From positions 62,001-126,000 of the forward strand of contig NZ_LZZT01000034.1 in assembly GCF_014170305.1 (NCBI RefSeq): 64,000 bases of DNA, given 5' to 3'. Positions 9,201-20,020 of this stretch are shown here, piece by piece. This DNA comes from Achromobacter sp. UMC71 (lineage in GTDB: Bacteria; Pseudomonadota; Gammaproteobacteria; Burkholderiales; Burkholderiaceae_B). The position numbers and the translations under genes were made by a program. The notes under the pieces were generated by a model. It was not told the DNA's origin and did not search any database. It was given only the letters and a program-made list of their open reading frames with translations. Numbering within the stretch: the stretch's first letter is position 1; every line of letters begins with the position of its first letter.

Positions 9201-10201
9201 CCGTCCGGATCCACCATGCGCCACCAGGCCAGGTTATCCAGCGCGGTGCCCCACAGCACGGCCTTCTTGCCGCCGGCGTTCATGGCGATGTTGCCGCCCA
9301 CGCACGAGGCTTCGGCCGAGGTCGGATCCACCGCGAACACGAAACCGGCCGCCTCGGCGGCTTCGGAAACGCGCTTGGTCACCACGCCGGCGCCGGCATG
9401 GATGACCGCCACGGGTTCGGTCAGCCCGGGCAAGATACAGGACTCGACCTTGCCGAGCTTGTCGAATTTTTCGGTGTTGATGACGGCGGACTTCCAGGTC
9501 AGCGGAATGGCGCCGCCGGTGTAGCCGGTGCCGCCGCCACGCGGCACGATGGTCAGGCCCAGTTCGATACAGGCCGTCACCAGTGCGGCGATCTCGTCTT
9601 CGCTGTCCGGCGTCAGCACCACGAATGGATACTCGACGCGCCAGTCGGTGGCGTCGGTGACGTGGGACACGCGCGACAGGCCGTCGAACTTGATGTTGTC
9701 GCGCGCCGTGATGCGGCCCAGCACCTTTTGCGCCTGCTTGCGCAGCATGGCGGTCTGGTCGAACTCGCCCTCGAACGCGGCGATGGCCGAACGGGCCCGG
9801 GCCAGCAACCCGACCACTTTTTCGTCGCGGTGCGGATCGTGGCCCGCCTCGGCCGGCGCGCCGGGTTCGCGGCGGCGGTCGATTTCACCCAGGCGATGGT
9901 GCAGCGCATCGATCAGCTGCTTGCGGCGCTTGGGGTTGTCGAGCAGGTCGTCCTGCAGATAGGGATTGCGGCGCACCACCCAGATGTCGCCCAGCACTTC
10001 GTACAGCATCCGCGCGGAACGCCCCGTGCGGCGTTCGCCGCGCAGGTCGCCCAGGAGGCTCCAGGCGTCATCGCCCAGCAGCCGGCCGACAATCTCGCGG
10101 TCGGAAAACGACGTGTAGTTGTAGGGGATTTCGCGCAGTCGCGCGGGAGCGGCGGGCGGCATCGCCCCGTTCAAGATGTGGCTAGCGAGTGGGGCGTTCA
10201 T
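6239..10201 (-). CDS. DUF3683 FAD-linked oxidoreductase with ferredoxin and CCG domains (D-2-hydroxyacid dehydrogenase-like)
   Basis: 1320 residues, the largest protein in the window. Order of domains: DUF3683 (about 1-140, '[20 protein letters not shown]'); FAD-binding PCMH domain with '[11 protein letters not shown]'; FAD-oxidase C-terminal region with '[17 protein letters not shown]' and 'GEHGIGLTK'; two ferredoxin [4Fe-4S] motifs '[11 protein letters not shown]' and '[11 protein letters not shown]'; then heterodisulfide-reductase-type CCG domains with 'GCGSERLF', 'GYLCCGYP', 'SCGTCYD', 'DPCHTP' and 'DRCCGESG'. This fuses what GlcD and GlcF/LldE-type subunits do separately, so it probably oxidises a D-2-hydroxyacid (D-lactate, glycolate or 2-hydroxyglutarate) and passes electrons to quinone or another carrier. 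The substrate is unknown. A dyad shared with gdhA lies 99 bp upstream. Confidence 0.9.
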   Translation of the reverse strand: MNAPLASHILNGAMPPAAPARLREIPYNYTSFSDREIVGRLLGDDAWSLLGDLRGERRTGRSARMLYEVLGDIWVVRRNPYLQDDLLDNPKRRKQLIDALHHRLGEIDRRREPGAPAEAGHDPHRDEKVVGLLARARSAIAAFEGEFDQTAMLRKQAQKVLGRITARDNIKFDGLSRVSHVTDATDWRVEYPFVVLTPDSEDEIAALVTACIELGLTIVPRGGGTGYTGGAIPLTWKSAVINTEKFDKLGKVESCILPGLTEPVAVIHAGAGVVTKRVSEAAEAAGFVFAVDPTSAEASCVGGNIAMNAGGKKAVLWGTALDNLAWWRMVDPDGNWLEVTRLAHNMGKIHDVDMARFELKWFDGRAKPGERLLKTETLEIAGRVFRKEGLGKDVTDKFLAGLPGIQKEGCDGLITSARWVLHRMPKHTRTVCMEFFGQARDAIPSIVEVKGYLDGEGRARGAILAGLEHLDERYLRAVGYATKSKRGSLPKMVLIGDIVGDDDDAVAAAASEVVRLANTRHGEGFVAVSAEARKKFWLDRSRTAAIARHTNAFKINEDVVIPLPRMGEYTDHIERINIELSTRNKLRLLDALDDYLCTPLPLGKAEDAADDDETRAQVLAERTRQAIDLLAGARQRWQWLLDNLDLPLAQAMPQLDGLGLTPVAAALAERLAAQPQARVFDVVQDRTIRVSWKTEVLAGLQAAFSGAARKPILDELVAIHGRVLKSRVFVALHMHAGDGNVHTNIPVNSDDYGMLQEAHQAVERIMQIARDLDGVISGEHGIGLTKYEFLTEAELAPFQDYKRRVDPNGHFNAGKLMPGADLRHAWTPSFNLMGHESLIMQQSDIGAISDSIKDCLRCGKCKPVCATHVPRANLLYSPRNKILATSLLVEAFLYEEQTRRGVSLKHWEEFEDVADHCTVCHKCYNPCPVDIDFGDVSMNMRAVLRRMGRKSFNPGTASAMFFLNAKDPATINATRKAMVGVGYKVQRAAHDLLSGLVKKQTAAPPATVGKPPLREQVVHFVNKKMPGGLPKQAARKLLDIEDANYVPIIRDPKATTADTEAVFYFPGCGSERLFSQVGLATQAMLWHAGVQTVLPPGYLCCGYPQRGNGMTDKAEQIITDNRVLFHRVANTLNYLDIKTVVVSCGTCYDQLSGYEFDKIFPGCRLIDIHEYLLEKGIKLEGAKGVRYMYHDPCHTPMKLQDPMKTVRSLVGDDAVKSDRCCGESGTLAVSRPDISTQVRFRKQEELLKGDAALRSDGFTGDIKVLTSCPSCLQGLSRYEGDTGMDADYIVVEMARHILGEGWMEDYVRRANAGGIERVLV

Positions 10202-10299
10202 GGCGGCAAGAGGGGGCCCTTAAAAAATTATTTTATGCCATTGTCCGGACCTGCCCCCGAATACCCCCAGGGAAACGCTCGAAAACAGGAAGATTCCGA

Positions 10300-10320
10300 C
10301 TTAATACGTCCCTTATTAAG
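10300..10320 (-). promoter_or_regulatory. Dyad box shared with gdhA (TTAATA-AGGGACR-TATTAA)
   Basis: Read on the minus strand: arms CTTAATA and TATTAAG, spacer AGGGACG. It lies 99 bp upstream of the DUF3683 gene and just beyond the 3' end of the yqaA gene. The box at 59961-59981 upstream of gdhA has the same arms, spacing and orientation with only three differences in 21 positions. A regulator binding site is inferred; no known consensus was recognised. Confidence 0.55.
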
Positions 10321-10333
10321 CTTTTCGTCAGAT

Positions 10334-10894
10334 TCAGACCTGCCCCGGGAAAAACCACAGCAGACTGGCGGTCATGGCGAGATAGCGCAGGAATTTGCCG
10401 ATGGCCATGTACGCCACGGAGGGCCAGAACGGCAGCCGCAGCCAGCCTGCCACCGCGCACAGCGGATCGCCCACTACCGGCAGCCACGACAGCAACAAGG
10501 CCGGTGGCCCCATGCGGTGAATCCAGGCGTGGGCCCGCTCGTTCCAGCGGCCGCGCATGCGGCCATCGGGGGTGGTGCCGGGATGCGTTTGCGCGACGGC
10601 CGGGTGCGGCGTGGCGGCCCGCTCCGCTTTCCAGCGATGGACGGCTTTTTCCGCGCCTACCCCCATCGCGTAGCTGATCGCCCCGCCGATGGTGTTGCCC
10701 GCCGTGGCGACCAGGATCGCCGGCCAGAACATGTCGGGAGACAGCTTGATATAGCCGAACACCGCTGGCTCGGACCCGAGCGGCAGCAAGGTGGCCGAGA
10801 TCAGCGAGACGGTGAAGATGGCTGACAGGCCTACCGACGGCAAGGCCAGCAGGTCCAGCAGCCAATGAACGGCAAAGAGGAGACTTTCTTCCAT
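10334..10894 (-). CDS. yqaA: YqaA-family (DedA/VTT-like) inner-membrane protein
   Basis: 186 residues from the ATG at 10894; earlier in-frame starts add a non-homologous arginine-rich stretch and overlap the ilvA promoter. Typical YqaA/SNARE-associated (VTT) features are 'SATLLPLGSEPAVFGY', 'TAGNTIGGAISYAMG' and the C-terminal 'WLPVVGDPLCAVAGWLR', with 4-5 hydrophobic segments. DedA-superfamily proteins are re-entrant-loop membrane proteins linked to lipid carrier or scramblase functions; the exact role of YqaA is unsettled. It is divergent from ilvA. Confidence 0.85.
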   Translation of the reverse strand: MEESLLFAVHWLLDLLALPSVGLSAIFTVSLISATLLPLGSEPAVFGYIKLSPDMFWPAILVATAGNTIGGAISYAMGVGAEKAVHRWKAERAATPHPAVAQTHPGTTPDGRMRGRWNERAHAWIHRMGPPALLLSWLPVVGDPLCAVAGWLRLPFWPSVAYMAIGKFLRYLAMTASLLWFFPGQV

Positions 10895-11061
10895 AGTGCT
10901 GGCGAGTGTAGCCGTGTGACGACTTGGCCCGCTGCCTCGTGCCATGCGTCCGGCCCATGCCGAAACCGCCGAAAAACGGCAGGGCTGCGCGGTTTTCCCT
11001 GCAATAATCAGCCCCACGCCCTCGCGGCCCTTCTTCCTGGCCCCTACCCCAAGCGCAGTCC

Positions 11062-12570
<1,509 letters not shown>

Positions 12571-12593
12571 ATCCGCCGCCGCCAAAAAACGAG

Positions 12594-12615
12594 AGGGCCT
12601 CCAGATGGAGGCCCT
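12594..12615 (+). terminator. Terminator after ilvA
   Basis: Stem AGGGCCTCC/GGAGGCCCT with loop AGAT, followed by TCCCTTCTTT, 24 bp after the ilvA stop. An AAAAAAC run precedes the stem, so weak function for the convergent porin gene is also possible. Confidence 0.8.
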
Positions 12616-12732
12616 TCCCTTCTTTGCTCAAGACCCGCCCGGCTGCAACCTGAAGGGGGGGTTCGCTGTCACTCGGCGGCTCACGGAGAATGTGCCGCGC
12701 ATTCAGCAAGGTGCAGCCGGACTGGCTTTGGC

Positions 12733-13845
12733 TTAGAAACGGTGACGCACACCCACGGCGAAAGCGGTGTCGCGCGCATCCTTCTGGAATGCGTAGTTGT
12801 CGCCGTACGAGGCGTACGCGTACAGGTTGGTGCGCTTGGTGAAGTCGTAGGTGTAGCCCAGGCTGTAGACGTTGAACGTTGCGTCATCGCCGGTCAGCTT
12901 GTCGTTGCTCGCCGTGGCGCGCTGCCACGAACCGAAGATCGCGTGGCGGCCCAGCGGCACGGTAGCGCCGATCATGTACGAGTTGGCGCGGAAGCCGTCA
13001 GCCAGCTTGAACGAGCCCAGCTTCTGCATGCCGTCAGGCGTGGTGCCCATGTTCTGGCCGATGAACCAGCCGTCGCGGGTCTGGCCAAAGGCCGCGGCCA
13101 GCTTCACCACTTCGAAGTCGTACGAACCGCCGATGATGTATTCCTGGATGCGCGCATCCGATTGGCCGCCGGCGCGGTCGTTGGACGGATCGAAGCGGTC
13201 ATAGGCGGCCGCCAGGTTCAACGGGCCATTCACGTATTGCACGCCCGCAGTGATGACGCGGTTGTTGTTGCCCGTGGCAAAACCCGTCTGCTTGGCATCA
13301 TTGACCGTATCATCGGCGCTGAACGAATAGCCCACGCCTGCCTTGAAACCACCCATGCTGGGAGTTTGGTACAGGACCATGTTGTCCAGACGCATCGTGT
13401 TGGCGCTACCGAACGTGGTACCCAGGTTGGCGGTGTTGTAGCTGATCGAGAACGGGTCGATCGAACCGAAGTACTTCGAGGCCAGGTTGGTCTGACGGCC
13501 GAATTCCAGACGGCCCCAGCTGTCGCTGTCCAGGCCGACGGTGGCTTGGCGCCCCCACAGGCGGCCGCCTTGCAGCGATTGGCCATTCATCGGGCCAAAG
13601 CCGGCTTCCAGGTTGAACACGGCGCGCAGGCCGTCGCCCAGGTCCTCGGTGCCACGCAGGCCGAAACGCGAGCCGCTGCTCACGCCCTGCACACCGCCAA
13701 AGCGGCTTTGCTTGGCGCCGTCGAACTTCACCTGCTCGTAACCGACACCGGCGTCGATCAAGCCGTACAAGGTCACGGAGTCGGCGGCTTGCGCCGCGCC
13801 GGCGGAGGCCGCCAGCAACGCAGCAGCCAATAGCGTCTTCTTCAT
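12733..13845 (-). CDS. Gram-negative general porin (betaproteobacterial Omp32/OmpC type)
   Basis: 370 residues starting at ATG 13845 after a GGGGA ribosome-binding site. Signal peptide 'MKKTLLAAALLAASAGAAQA'. The mature protein opens with 'DSVTLYGLIDAGVGYEQV', standard for 16-strand trimeric porins of Bordetella, Achromobacter and Burkholderia, and contains 'SRFGLRGTEDLGDGLRAVF' and a constriction-loop region. It ends 'FAVGVRHRF': the terminal Phe is the signal recognised by the BAM complex. It sits in the outer membrane and allows diffusion of small solutes, often with anion preference in this group. The neighbours do not indicate a specific substrate. Confidence 0.95.
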   Translation of the reverse strand: MKKTLLAAALLAASAGAAQAADSVTLYGLIDAGVGYEQVKFDGAKQSRFGGVQGVSSGSRFGLRGTEDLGDGLRAVFNLEAGFGPMNGQSLQGGRLWGRQATVGLDSDSWGRLEFGRQTNLASKYFGSIDPFSISYNTANLGTTFGSANTMRLDNMVLYQTPSMGGFKAGVGYSFSADDTVNDAKQTGFATGNNNRVITAGVQYVNGPLNLAAAYDRFDPSNDRAGGQSDARIQEYIIGGSYDFEVVKLAAAFGQTRDGWFIGQNMGTTPDGMQKLGSFKLADGFRANSYMIGATVPLGRHAIFGSWQRATASNDKLTGDDATFNVYSLGYTYDFTKRTNLYAYASYGDNYAFQKDARDTAFAVGVRHRF

Positions 13846-14230
13846 AAAAGTCCCCAAAATGGCAAGATAAAAGGCAATACGCACCCACGCGGCGAAGCCG
13901 CCGCTGTCTGCGTGCCGCTACGAAAAAGCGAGCGGCCTGTGCACTGGATCTAGTGTCGATCTTGGAACAATTTGAAGTAACCCGGATTTCGACGAACTAC
14001 TTTCCATGGGTGGGATAATGCCCGCCGCGGGACGCGTCAAAGCGGGTAAAAAGCCGCGTTAACGCCTTGATATCAAATGTGAAGTCTTGCTCGCAATTGC
14101 GCTACCGCGAGGCTGGCGCGCCTGCCGATACGTCGATGCCACGACATCACCTGTTGCGCCGGCCGCACAGTTTTTGCGGCATAAACACGACAAGCGGCGC
14201 CGCCCCGGCCTGCCATCCCGAGACAAAAAA
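13846..14230. other. Intergenic region upstream of the porin gene
   Basis: About 385 bp holding the porin promoter region but no convincing gene. A weak minus-strand promoter (TTCAAA, 17-bp spacer, CTAGAT) lies around 13940-13980. At 14065-14077 is CCTTGATATCAAA, whose palindromic core TTGATATCAA recurs inverted in the gdhA leader (60086-60098). No RNA gene was recognised. Confidence 0.35.
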
Positions 14231-14249
14231 CCCCTGGTCGCGCCAGGGG
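14231..14249 (-). terminator. Terminator after the DUF4148 gene
   Basis: On the minus strand GCCCCTGG-CGCGA-CCAGGGG is followed directly by TTTTTTGTC. It lies 31 bp beyond the stop of the DUF4148 gene, a textbook intrinsic terminator. Confidence 0.9.
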
Positions 14250-14279
14250 CTCTGTCCGGATCACGGCAGGCGTGCCGGC

Positions 14280-14663
14280 TCAACGGCCCTTGGGCGGGTA
14301 GTCCAGCTCACCAAAGGTGTATTCGCCGCGGGCCTTGGCCTGGGCCAGCTCTTCGCGCACTTGCTCGCGGGTCTTGCCGACCGACTGCGACGCTGCCGCG
14401 CGGGGCGGGTAATCCAGTTCACCGCTGGTCACCTGGCCGGCAACCTTGGCGCTTTGCAGTTCTTGCTGGACCTGGTCGCGCGACAGGCTGGTCTGCTGGG
14501 GAAGAGCGGGCGGGTAATCCTGTTCGCCGAACGTGACTTGGCCGGCGGCCTTGGCGGCCTGCAATTCCTGCTGAACCTGTTCGCGGGTCTTGCCGTCGGC
14601 GTGAGCGGCGGACATGCCCACCAGCGTTGCGGTAACCATGAGGGCGGTAGCTAGGGCTTTCAT
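14280..14663 (-). CDS. DUF4148 exported repeat protein, three repeats
   Basis: 127 residues: signal peptide (about 1-22, ending 'SAAHA') and then three copies of a ~28-residue unit. The copies start 'KTREQVQQELQAAKAAGQV' (about 24), 'LSRDQVQQELQSAKVAGQV' (about 59) and 'KTREQVREELAQAKARGEY' (about 96); each ends 'GE(Q/L)DYPP'. DUF4148 proteins are abundant in Burkholderia, Bordetella and Achromobacter, are usually small, periplasmic or secreted, and have no settled function. Here almost the whole mature protein is repeats. The gene is monocistronic with its own terminator. Confidence 0.88.
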   Translation of the reverse strand: MKALATALMVTATLVGMSAAHADGKTREQVQQELQAAKAAGQVTFGEQDYPPALPQQTSLSRDQVQQELQSAKVAGQVTSGELDYPPRAAASQSVGKTREQVREELAQAKARGEYTFGELDYPPKGR

Positions 14664-14991
14664 TGTGATGACTCCATCCTAAACCTTGCATACCGTCGGC
14701 TGCCAGGGCGGCAACTGCGATATGACAATTTGATTGCTGGGACGAAGTATCTGGTTATTAGGCCCTAGTAAAAACCCTTAATTTGGGGAACATATTTGCA
14801 CTGATGGAACAATTGCAGGGTGTATCCGGCACAACCTGCTCATCAATTGCGCAATCGTCTTGCGTGCACCCATGGCGCCATGGGTGGCAGGCGTTCAGCG
14901 GCAAGCCAGTTAGGTAACGGAAGATGAATCCGCCGCGTGGCACACGGTTCGTTCGGTGTGGCTAAATAGACATTTCCACTGCCGGGACAAT
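14664..14991. other. Divergent gap between DUF4148 and lysR genes
   Basis: About 330 bp, richer in A+T than the surroundings, with promoters for both flanking genes expected. ATGGCGCCATGG lies near 14871-14882. No gene or RNA was recognised; the strongest structure is the inverted repeat at 14992-15029, listed separately. Confidence 0.3.
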
Positions 14992-15029
14992 AATTCCATT
15001 TATGATACAAACCTACCAGAAATGGAATT
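14992..15029. promoter_or_regulatory. 10-bp inverted repeat at the lysR promoter
   Basis: Perfect arms AATTCCATTT (14992-15001) and AAATGGAATT (15020-15029), 18 nt apart. TATGAT at 15001-15006 could be the -10 of the regulator gene at 15048, so a protein bound here would control that gene. Autoregulation by the LysR protein is the simplest reading but is unproven. Confidence 0.5.
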
Positions 15030-15047
15030 TTGACTTTCGAGGGCCTC

Positions 15048-15938
15048 ATGGATATCCAGCTTAACGACATCGCGTTGTTTGTCGAAGTCGCCAAGCGCAA
15101 GAACTTCAGCCATGCCGCCGAGGCCTTGAATATTCCGACCTCCACGCTGTCGCGCCGCGTCAGCGAGCTGGAACGCAGCGTAGGCATGCGCCTGCTCAAT
15201 CGCAGCACCCGCAAGATCGACCTGACCGAGGCCGGCGCCATCTACTTCGAGCGCTGCCGCCACATCGTCGAAGAAGCCCGCATCGCGCACGACCAGTTGC
15301 TGGACATGGCGGTGCAACCCAAGGGGCGCCTGCGCATTTCCCTGCCCACCAGCCTGGCGCAGCTGTTCCTGCCCGCCGTAATCCGTGAATTCCGCGAACA
15401 GCATCCCGATATCGAATGCGATTTCGATCTGAGCATGCGGCCGATCGATCCCATCAGCAATCCGTTCGACCTGATCCTGCGCTTCGGCCAACAGCCCGAC
15501 TCCAGCCTGATCTCGCGCAAGATCGTGCTGATGGCCCACCAGCTGTATGCGTCGCCCGACTACCTGGCCCGCCATGGCGAACCGCGCGTGCCGGCCGACT
15601 TGAGCCATCACGAATGCCTGCGCCCCACGATGCGCGAGGAGTCATCCTTCTGGATGCTGCATTCGGGCGAGAAGGCTGAACGCGTGCAGGTGTCAGGCCG
15701 TCTGTCGGCCAATAACGTCGGCATGCTGGGACGCCTGGCCGGACAAGGCCTGGGCATTACGCCGCTGCTGGTGTTCGATGCGATGGAACGCGCGATCAAG
15801 GAAACCGGCCTGGTGCGCGTGCTGCCCGACTGGAGCCTCACGCCGCTGCCCTTGTTCGCCCTGCTGCCTTCGCGCATGCTGCCTGCCAAGACCAAGGCGT
15901 TCCTGGACTTCATCCAGCCGCGCCTGTCCGACACCTGA
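15048..15938 (+). CDS. LysR-family transcriptional regulator
   Basis: 296 residues. The N-terminal winged HTH (about 1-62) reads 'DIALFVEVAKRKNFSHAAEALNIPTSTLSRRVSELE'; the C-terminal part is a periplasmic-binding-protein-like effector domain ('GRLRISLPTSLAQLFLPAVI'). The pattern 'STLSRRVSELERSVGMRLLNRSTRKIDLTEAG' is typical of the CrgA/AaeR-like LTTR group. ATG 15048 is preferred over the upstream 15030 start because it matches the family N-terminus. It is divergent from DUF4148, and the next gene is the convergent apt. LTTRs usually control a divergent neighbour and themselves; the target here is uncertain. Confidence 0.9.
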   Translation: MDIQLNDIALFVEVAKRKNFSHAAEALNIPTSTLSRRVSELERSVGMRLLNRSTRKIDLTEAGAIYFERCRHIVEEARIAHDQLLDMAVQPKGRLRISLPTSLAQLFLPAVIREFREQHPDIECDFDLSMRPIDPISNPFDLILRFGQQPDSSLISRKIVLMAHQLYASPDYLARHGEPRVPADLSHHECLRPTMREESSFWMLHSGEKAERVQVSGRLSANNVGMLGRLAGQGLGITPLLVFDAMERAIKETGLVRVLPDWSLTPLPLFALLPSRMLPAKTKAFLDFIQPRLSDT

Positions 15939-15973
15939 GCAACGCCTGCCCAGGGTTCGGGCCGGGATTCGGC

Positions 15974-16525
15974 CTAGGCGGTCTCGCTATCGTATTTACA
16001 GACCGTATAGAGCGGCGTGCCTGTCGCCGCGACCTTGGCCGAACCGCCCAGGTCAGGCAGGTCGATGATCGCGGCGGCCTCGACCACATTGGCGCCCAGG
16101 CGCTGCAGCAGCTTGATGGCCGCCAGCATGGTGCCGCCGGTGGCGATCAGGTCGTCCACCAGCAGGACACGTTGGCCGGTACGCACGGAATCGGTGTGCA
16201 TTTCGACCGACGCGTTGCCGTATTCCAGCGAATACTCCTCGGCCACGGTGCGATAGGGCAGCTTGCCCTTTTTGCGTACCGGCACGAAACCCAGGTTCAG
16301 TTCGTAGGCGAGCACGCTGCCGATGATGAAGCCGCGCGCATCCACGCCGGCCACCAGGTCCAGGCGCTGGCGCATGTAACGGTAGACGAAGAGATCGATC
16401 AGGACCCGGAACGCACGGGGATCCTGCAGCACGGGCGTGATGTCGCGAAAAATGACACCAGGTTGGGGCCAGTCTGGAACGCTGCGGATAGTGCGCCGGA
16501 TGTACTCGGCGTTGTCGGTCTGCAT
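15974..16525 (-). CDS. apt: Adenine phosphoribosyltransferase
   Basis: 183 residues; makes AMP from adenine and PRPP in purine salvage. The PRPP-binding motif '[13 protein letters not shown]' is at 120-132, and '[10 protein letters not shown]' and 'RKKGKLPY' are present as in family members. The length is standard for Apt. It lies 55 bp downstream of cydC on the same strand with no terminator seen between, so it may be read through from the cyd operon. It ends 35 bp from the convergent lysR stop. Confidence 0.95.
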   Translation of the reverse strand: MQTDNAEYIRRTIRSVPDWPQPGVIFRDITPVLQDPRAFRVLIDLFVYRYMRQRLDLVAGVDARGFIIGSVLAYELNLGFVPVRKKGKLPYRTVAEEYSLEYGNASVEMHTDSVRTGQRVLLVDDLIATGGTMLAAIKLLQRLGANVVEAAAIIDLPDLGGSAKVAATGTPLYTVCKYDSETA

Positions 16526-16580
16526 GGTAAGACGGCCCTGAAGAATTGAAGCAAGGCGAACTATAACCTCGCCACCGCGC

Positions 16581-18278
16581 TTAAGCCAGGATTGCCGCCC
16601 GAGATGACAATTCATAAAGCCGGCCGTCGCGCAGCGCGCAGCAACGGTCGACCGCGCCGGGCGGCAACACGGCATGCGTGGCCAGCACCACGCTGCGTCC
16701 CTGCGTCGCCGGCCCCAGGTCGCGGAAGAATTCGGCCTCGGTTGTCACATCCAGCCCCGCCGTGGGTTCATCGAGCACGATGACCGCCGCCGGCGACAGC
16801 AACGCCCGCGCCAGGCACAGGCGCCGGGCCTGTCCGGCGGACAGCTGCGAGCCGGTTTCTCCGGCCCAGGTATCCAGCCCGTCGGGCAGGCCGCGCACAA
16901 ATTCTCCCAGACGCGCGGCATCCAGCGCCCGCCACAGCGCGGCATCGTCGGCCAGGGGATCGCCGATCAGCAGATTGGTGCGCAGGGTGCCCAGGAATAC
17001 CGGCGCATCCTGCGACAGCAGCGCGATGCGCCGGTGCCAGTCGGCCTGGGCGCAGGCGCGCGCATCCACGCCGCCATAGCGCACATGACCCGCTTGCGGA
17101 TCTTCCAGGCGCAGCAGCAGATGCAACAGTGTGGATTTGCCCGCGCCACTTTCGCCGATGATTGCGACACGCTCGCCCAGTTCCACGCGCAACTCCAGAT
17201 TGCGCAGCACCGCGGGCGGTTCGCCTTGCGTCCGCGCGGGATAGGAGAAATCCACGGCATCCAGCTCCAGCGCGCCGCGTTGCGGCAGCGGGCTGGGCAC
17301 GGCGGGGTCGGACATATCTGGTTCGCGCTGGGCCACGTCGCGGATGCGCGCGGCGGCCGACAGCGCCGACCCCATGCGCGAGGCGCCGCGCATGATGGGC
17401 CCCGCCACCTCGAAGATGCCGATGACCGCCAACAGCAGGCCGACCAACAGCGGGCCTTCCAACGTGCCTGCCTGATAGGTATCCAGGCCAAACCACAGCA
17501 GCGCCAGCACCGATACGCCCGCTGCGGCCTGCAGAAACCATTGGCCGCGCGCGGCAACGCGCGCCTGGCTGGCCCGCGCCCGCGCGCTAGCCTCGCACAA
17601 CTGCTCGAAATGCGCACAGGTCTGCGCTTGCGCATGCAGCGCCACCATATCGGCGTGGCCGTCCACTGCATCCAGCGTCGCGGCGCGCAGCCCCGCCGCG
17701 CTTTCCTGCGCGGCCACGCCGGGCTTGCGCGCGGCGCGCACCAGCCACAGCGGCACCAGCACGCAGGCGGTGAACAGCGCCAGGGCAAATGCCAGCGCGG
17801 CGGCCGGCACCCAGTAGCCCAGCACCGCGGTCAGCACCGCACCGGCCAGGATAGCCGTGGCCAGCGGCGCCAGCACGAACAGGAACACGGTATCGAGCGC
17901 ATCGACGTCGCCCGTCATGCGCGCCACCAGGTCGCCGCTGCGGTAACGCGCCAATTGACGCGGTGTCAGCCGTATCAAGGCGTTGAACACCGTGGCACGC
18001 AAATCCGCCAGCAAACGCAGCGTGGCCGAATGGCCCACCACGCGGTCCGCGTAGCGCGACACGATGCGCAGGAACGATAGCCCTCGAACCAGCGCCGACG
18101 GCGCGAACAGGTTGAAGGCGCCGCCCGCGCCGGCCAGCGCCGCGCCGGTCAAGAACCAGCCCGACACGCCCAGCAGGCCGACGCCCGCTGCCACCGTGGC
18201 CAAGGCGCAGAACAAGGCGAGCAGGAGGCCGCTCTTTCGGCGCACGTACAAAGGCAGCAGCAACAGCAGGTTCTTCAT
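16581..18278 (-). CDS. cydC: Thiol reductant ABC exporter subunit CydC
   Basis: 565 residues: six-TM ABC exporter domain (about 1-320) fused to an ATPase with Walker A 'GESGAGKST', signature 'LSAGQARR' and Walker B '[12 protein letters not shown]'. The CydDC heterodimer exports glutathione/cysteine to the periplasm and is needed for cytochrome bd assembly. Its start overlaps the cydD stop by 4 bp, indicating translational coupling. It is the last cyd gene of the operon. Confidence 0.93.
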   Translation of the reverse strand: MKNLLLLLPLYVRRKSGLLLALFCALATVAAGVGLLGVSGWFLTGAALAGAGGAFNLFAPSALVRGLSFLRIVSRYADRVVGHSATLRLLADLRATVFNALIRLTPRQLARYRSGDLVARMTGDVDALDTVFLFVLAPLATAILAGAVLTAVLGYWVPAAALAFALALFTACVLVPLWLVRAARKPGVAAQESAAGLRAATLDAVDGHADMVALHAQAQTCAHFEQLCEASARARASQARVAARGQWFLQAAAGVSVLALLWFGLDTYQAGTLEGPLLVGLLLAVIGIFEVAGPIMRGASRMGSALSAAARIRDVAQREPDMSDPAVPSPLPQRGALELDAVDFSYPARTQGEPPAVLRNLELRVELGERVAIIGESGAGKSTLLHLLLRLEDPQAGHVRYGGVDARACAQADWHRRIALLSQDAPVFLGTLRTNLLIGDPLADDAALWRALDAARLGEFVRGLPDGLDTWAGETGSQLSAGQARRLCLARALLSPAAVIVLDEPTAGLDVTTEAEFFRDLGPATQGRSVVLATHAVLPPGAVDRCCALRDGRLYELSSRAAILA

Positions 18279-20020
18279 ACGTCTTTCACTTTCGCGTCGG
18301 CAATGCGCAACACCCGCGGCAGGCGCGCCGCGACCGCCGGCGAGTGCGTGGCCAGCAGCAACGTGCGGCCGGCGGCAAACTTCAGGATTTCATCGAGCAC
18401 GCGAGTCTGCGTCGCGTCGTCCAGATGGGCCGTGGGCTCGTCCAGCAGGATCAGGCCAGGATCGCGCAGGAACAGCCGCGCCAATGCCACGCGTTGCGCC
18501 TGGCCGCCCGACAGACCATGCCCGCGACTGCCTAGCGGCGTATCCAGCCCTTGCGGCAGGCTGGATGCAAATTCCAGCACGCAGGCGCGGCGCGCGGCTT
18601 CGAGCACGTCGGCATCGGACGCGGCTGGCCGGCCCAGGCGGATGTTGTCGGCGATGGACCCCGCCAGCAATTGCGGCTGCTGGCCGATCAAGGCCACGCG
18701 CGCGCGCAGGTCGGCTTCACACCACTGGCTTAGCGGCGTGGCGTCGATACTGACGTCACCCACGCTGGGCCGCAGCCGCGCGATGGCTTCGATCAGCGTT
18801 GATTTACCGATACCGCTGGGCCCCATCAGCGCCGCATGTTCGCCCGGCGCCAACGACAACGCGGCCTCGGACAACACGGGCTGCGGGCGCCCGGTAGCGG
18901 CCATGGTCAAGCCCGCAACCGCCAGGGCCGCGCCGCCCGGCGCGAATGCCACGGGCACCGCGGACTCGGCCGCCGCCGACTCGTCTTGCGGCAAGCCGTC
19001 GAACAAGGTGGATATCTGCGTCACCGCGGCCAGCGCCGCGGCGCGGTCGTGATAGTGCGCCGCGAACTGGCGCAGCGGCGCATAGACCTCGGGCGCCATC
19101 AGCAGGCAGAACAGCCCGGCCTGCAGCGTCAGCGGCGACCAGCGCACATCCAGAAAACCCAGATAGGTCAAGCCGATATACACGGCCACGCCGGCCACGC
19201 CCAGGGCCGCGAAGAATTCCAGCACCGCCGAGGACAGGAAGGCGATGCGCAACACCGACATGGTGCGTTGGCGCAGCGCATCGCTGGCCGCGACGACCGA
19301 GGCCGCCTCGGCCTCGGCGCGGCCATAGAGCTTCAGGGTGGACAGGCCTCGCAGCCGGTCGGCGAAAAAGCCCGACAGGCGGGCAAAGGCCCGCAAATGG
19401 CGCCGGCTGGCGCCCTGCGCGCCCCACCCCACCAGCGCCATGAACAGCGGTATCAGCGGCGCGGTGATCAGGAGCACCAAGCCCGCCACCACATCCACGG
19501 GCAACAGCACGACAGCAAACGCCACCGGCAGCAGCGCCGCGGCGGCCATGGCTGGCAGGTACTTGGCAAAAAAGCCATCAAGCGCCTCGACCTGGTCCAC
19601 CAGCGCACTGGCGATTTCGCCCGAGGCCCGCTTGCGGCTCCAGTCGGGGCCTTTGTGCAAGAGGCGCACGAACAGCGCCTGGCGCACATGGCGCTTGATG
19701 CGCTCGGAAGCGTCCGCCCCCGCGCGTTCGCCGGCCCAGGTGATACAGGCGCGCAGTGCCATCAGCGCCGCGATGGTCAGGATGCCGCCCAGCAATTCCT
19801 GGCGCGGCGCCTGCTTGACGATTGCGGCATCCAGCACATTGGCCAGCAGCCAGGCCTGCACCACCAGCAGGCCGCCCGACACCAGCGGCGCGGCGCCCGC
19901 CAGCATCAGCGGGAACCGGGCCGCTTTCGCCAGCGACATCAACCAGCGCGACTGTTCGCGCGGCGGTTTGCGCAGGCTTGCCGACGGGTCGTGCTCGAGG
20001 CTGCTAGCGCCGCCGCTCAC
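18275..20020 (-). CDS. cydD: Thiol reductant ABC exporter subunit CydD
   Basis: 581 residues, partner of CydC. Exporter TM domain, then Walker A 'GPSGIGKST', signature 'LSGGQAQR' and Walker B 'LILLDEPTAHLD'. The start codon is GTG at 20020-20018, which overlaps the cydX stop TGA (20019-20017) as GTGA, so the start is fixed by coupling to the small gene just upstream. The N-terminal 'SLRKPPREQSRWLMSLAK' precedes the first TM helix. Confidence 0.93.
   Translation of the reverse strand: MSGGASSLEHDPSASLRKPPREQSRWLMSLAKAARFPLMLAGAAPLVSGGLLVVQAWLLANVLDAAIVKQAPRQELLGGILTIAALMALRACITWAGERAGADASERIKRHVRQALFVRLLHKGPDWSRKRASGEIASALVDQVEALDGFFAKYLPAMAAAALLPVAFAVVLLPVDVVAGLVLLITAPLIPLFMALVGWGAQGASRRHLRAFARLSGFFADRLRGLSTLKLYGRAEAEAASVVAASDALRQRTMSVLRIAFLSSAVLEFFAALGVAGVAVYIGLTYLGFLDVRWSPLTLQAGLFCLLMAPEVYAPLRQFAAHYHDRAAALAAVTQISTLFDGLPQDESAAAESAVPVAFAPGGAALAVAGLTMAATGRPQPVLSEAALSLAPGEHAALMGPSGIGKSTLIEAIARLRPSVGDVSIDATPLSQWCEADLRARVALIGQQPQLLAGSIADNIRLGRPAASDADVLEAARRACVLEFASSLPQGLDTPLGSRGHGLSGGQAQRVALARLFLRDPGLILLDEPTAHLDDATQTRVLDEILKFAAGRTLLLATHSPAVAARLPRVLRIADAKVKDV

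Noticed and set aside
7598..10825. A 1075-codon open frame antisense to the DUF3683 gene
   Set aside because: Shadow frame of a high-GC gene; composition is His/Gln/Arg-rich and no domain is recognisable, while the minus strand has a full domain set.
15939..15973. Terminator between lysR and apt
   Set aside because: The short gap has GC-rich sequence but no convincing stem followed by a T-run.
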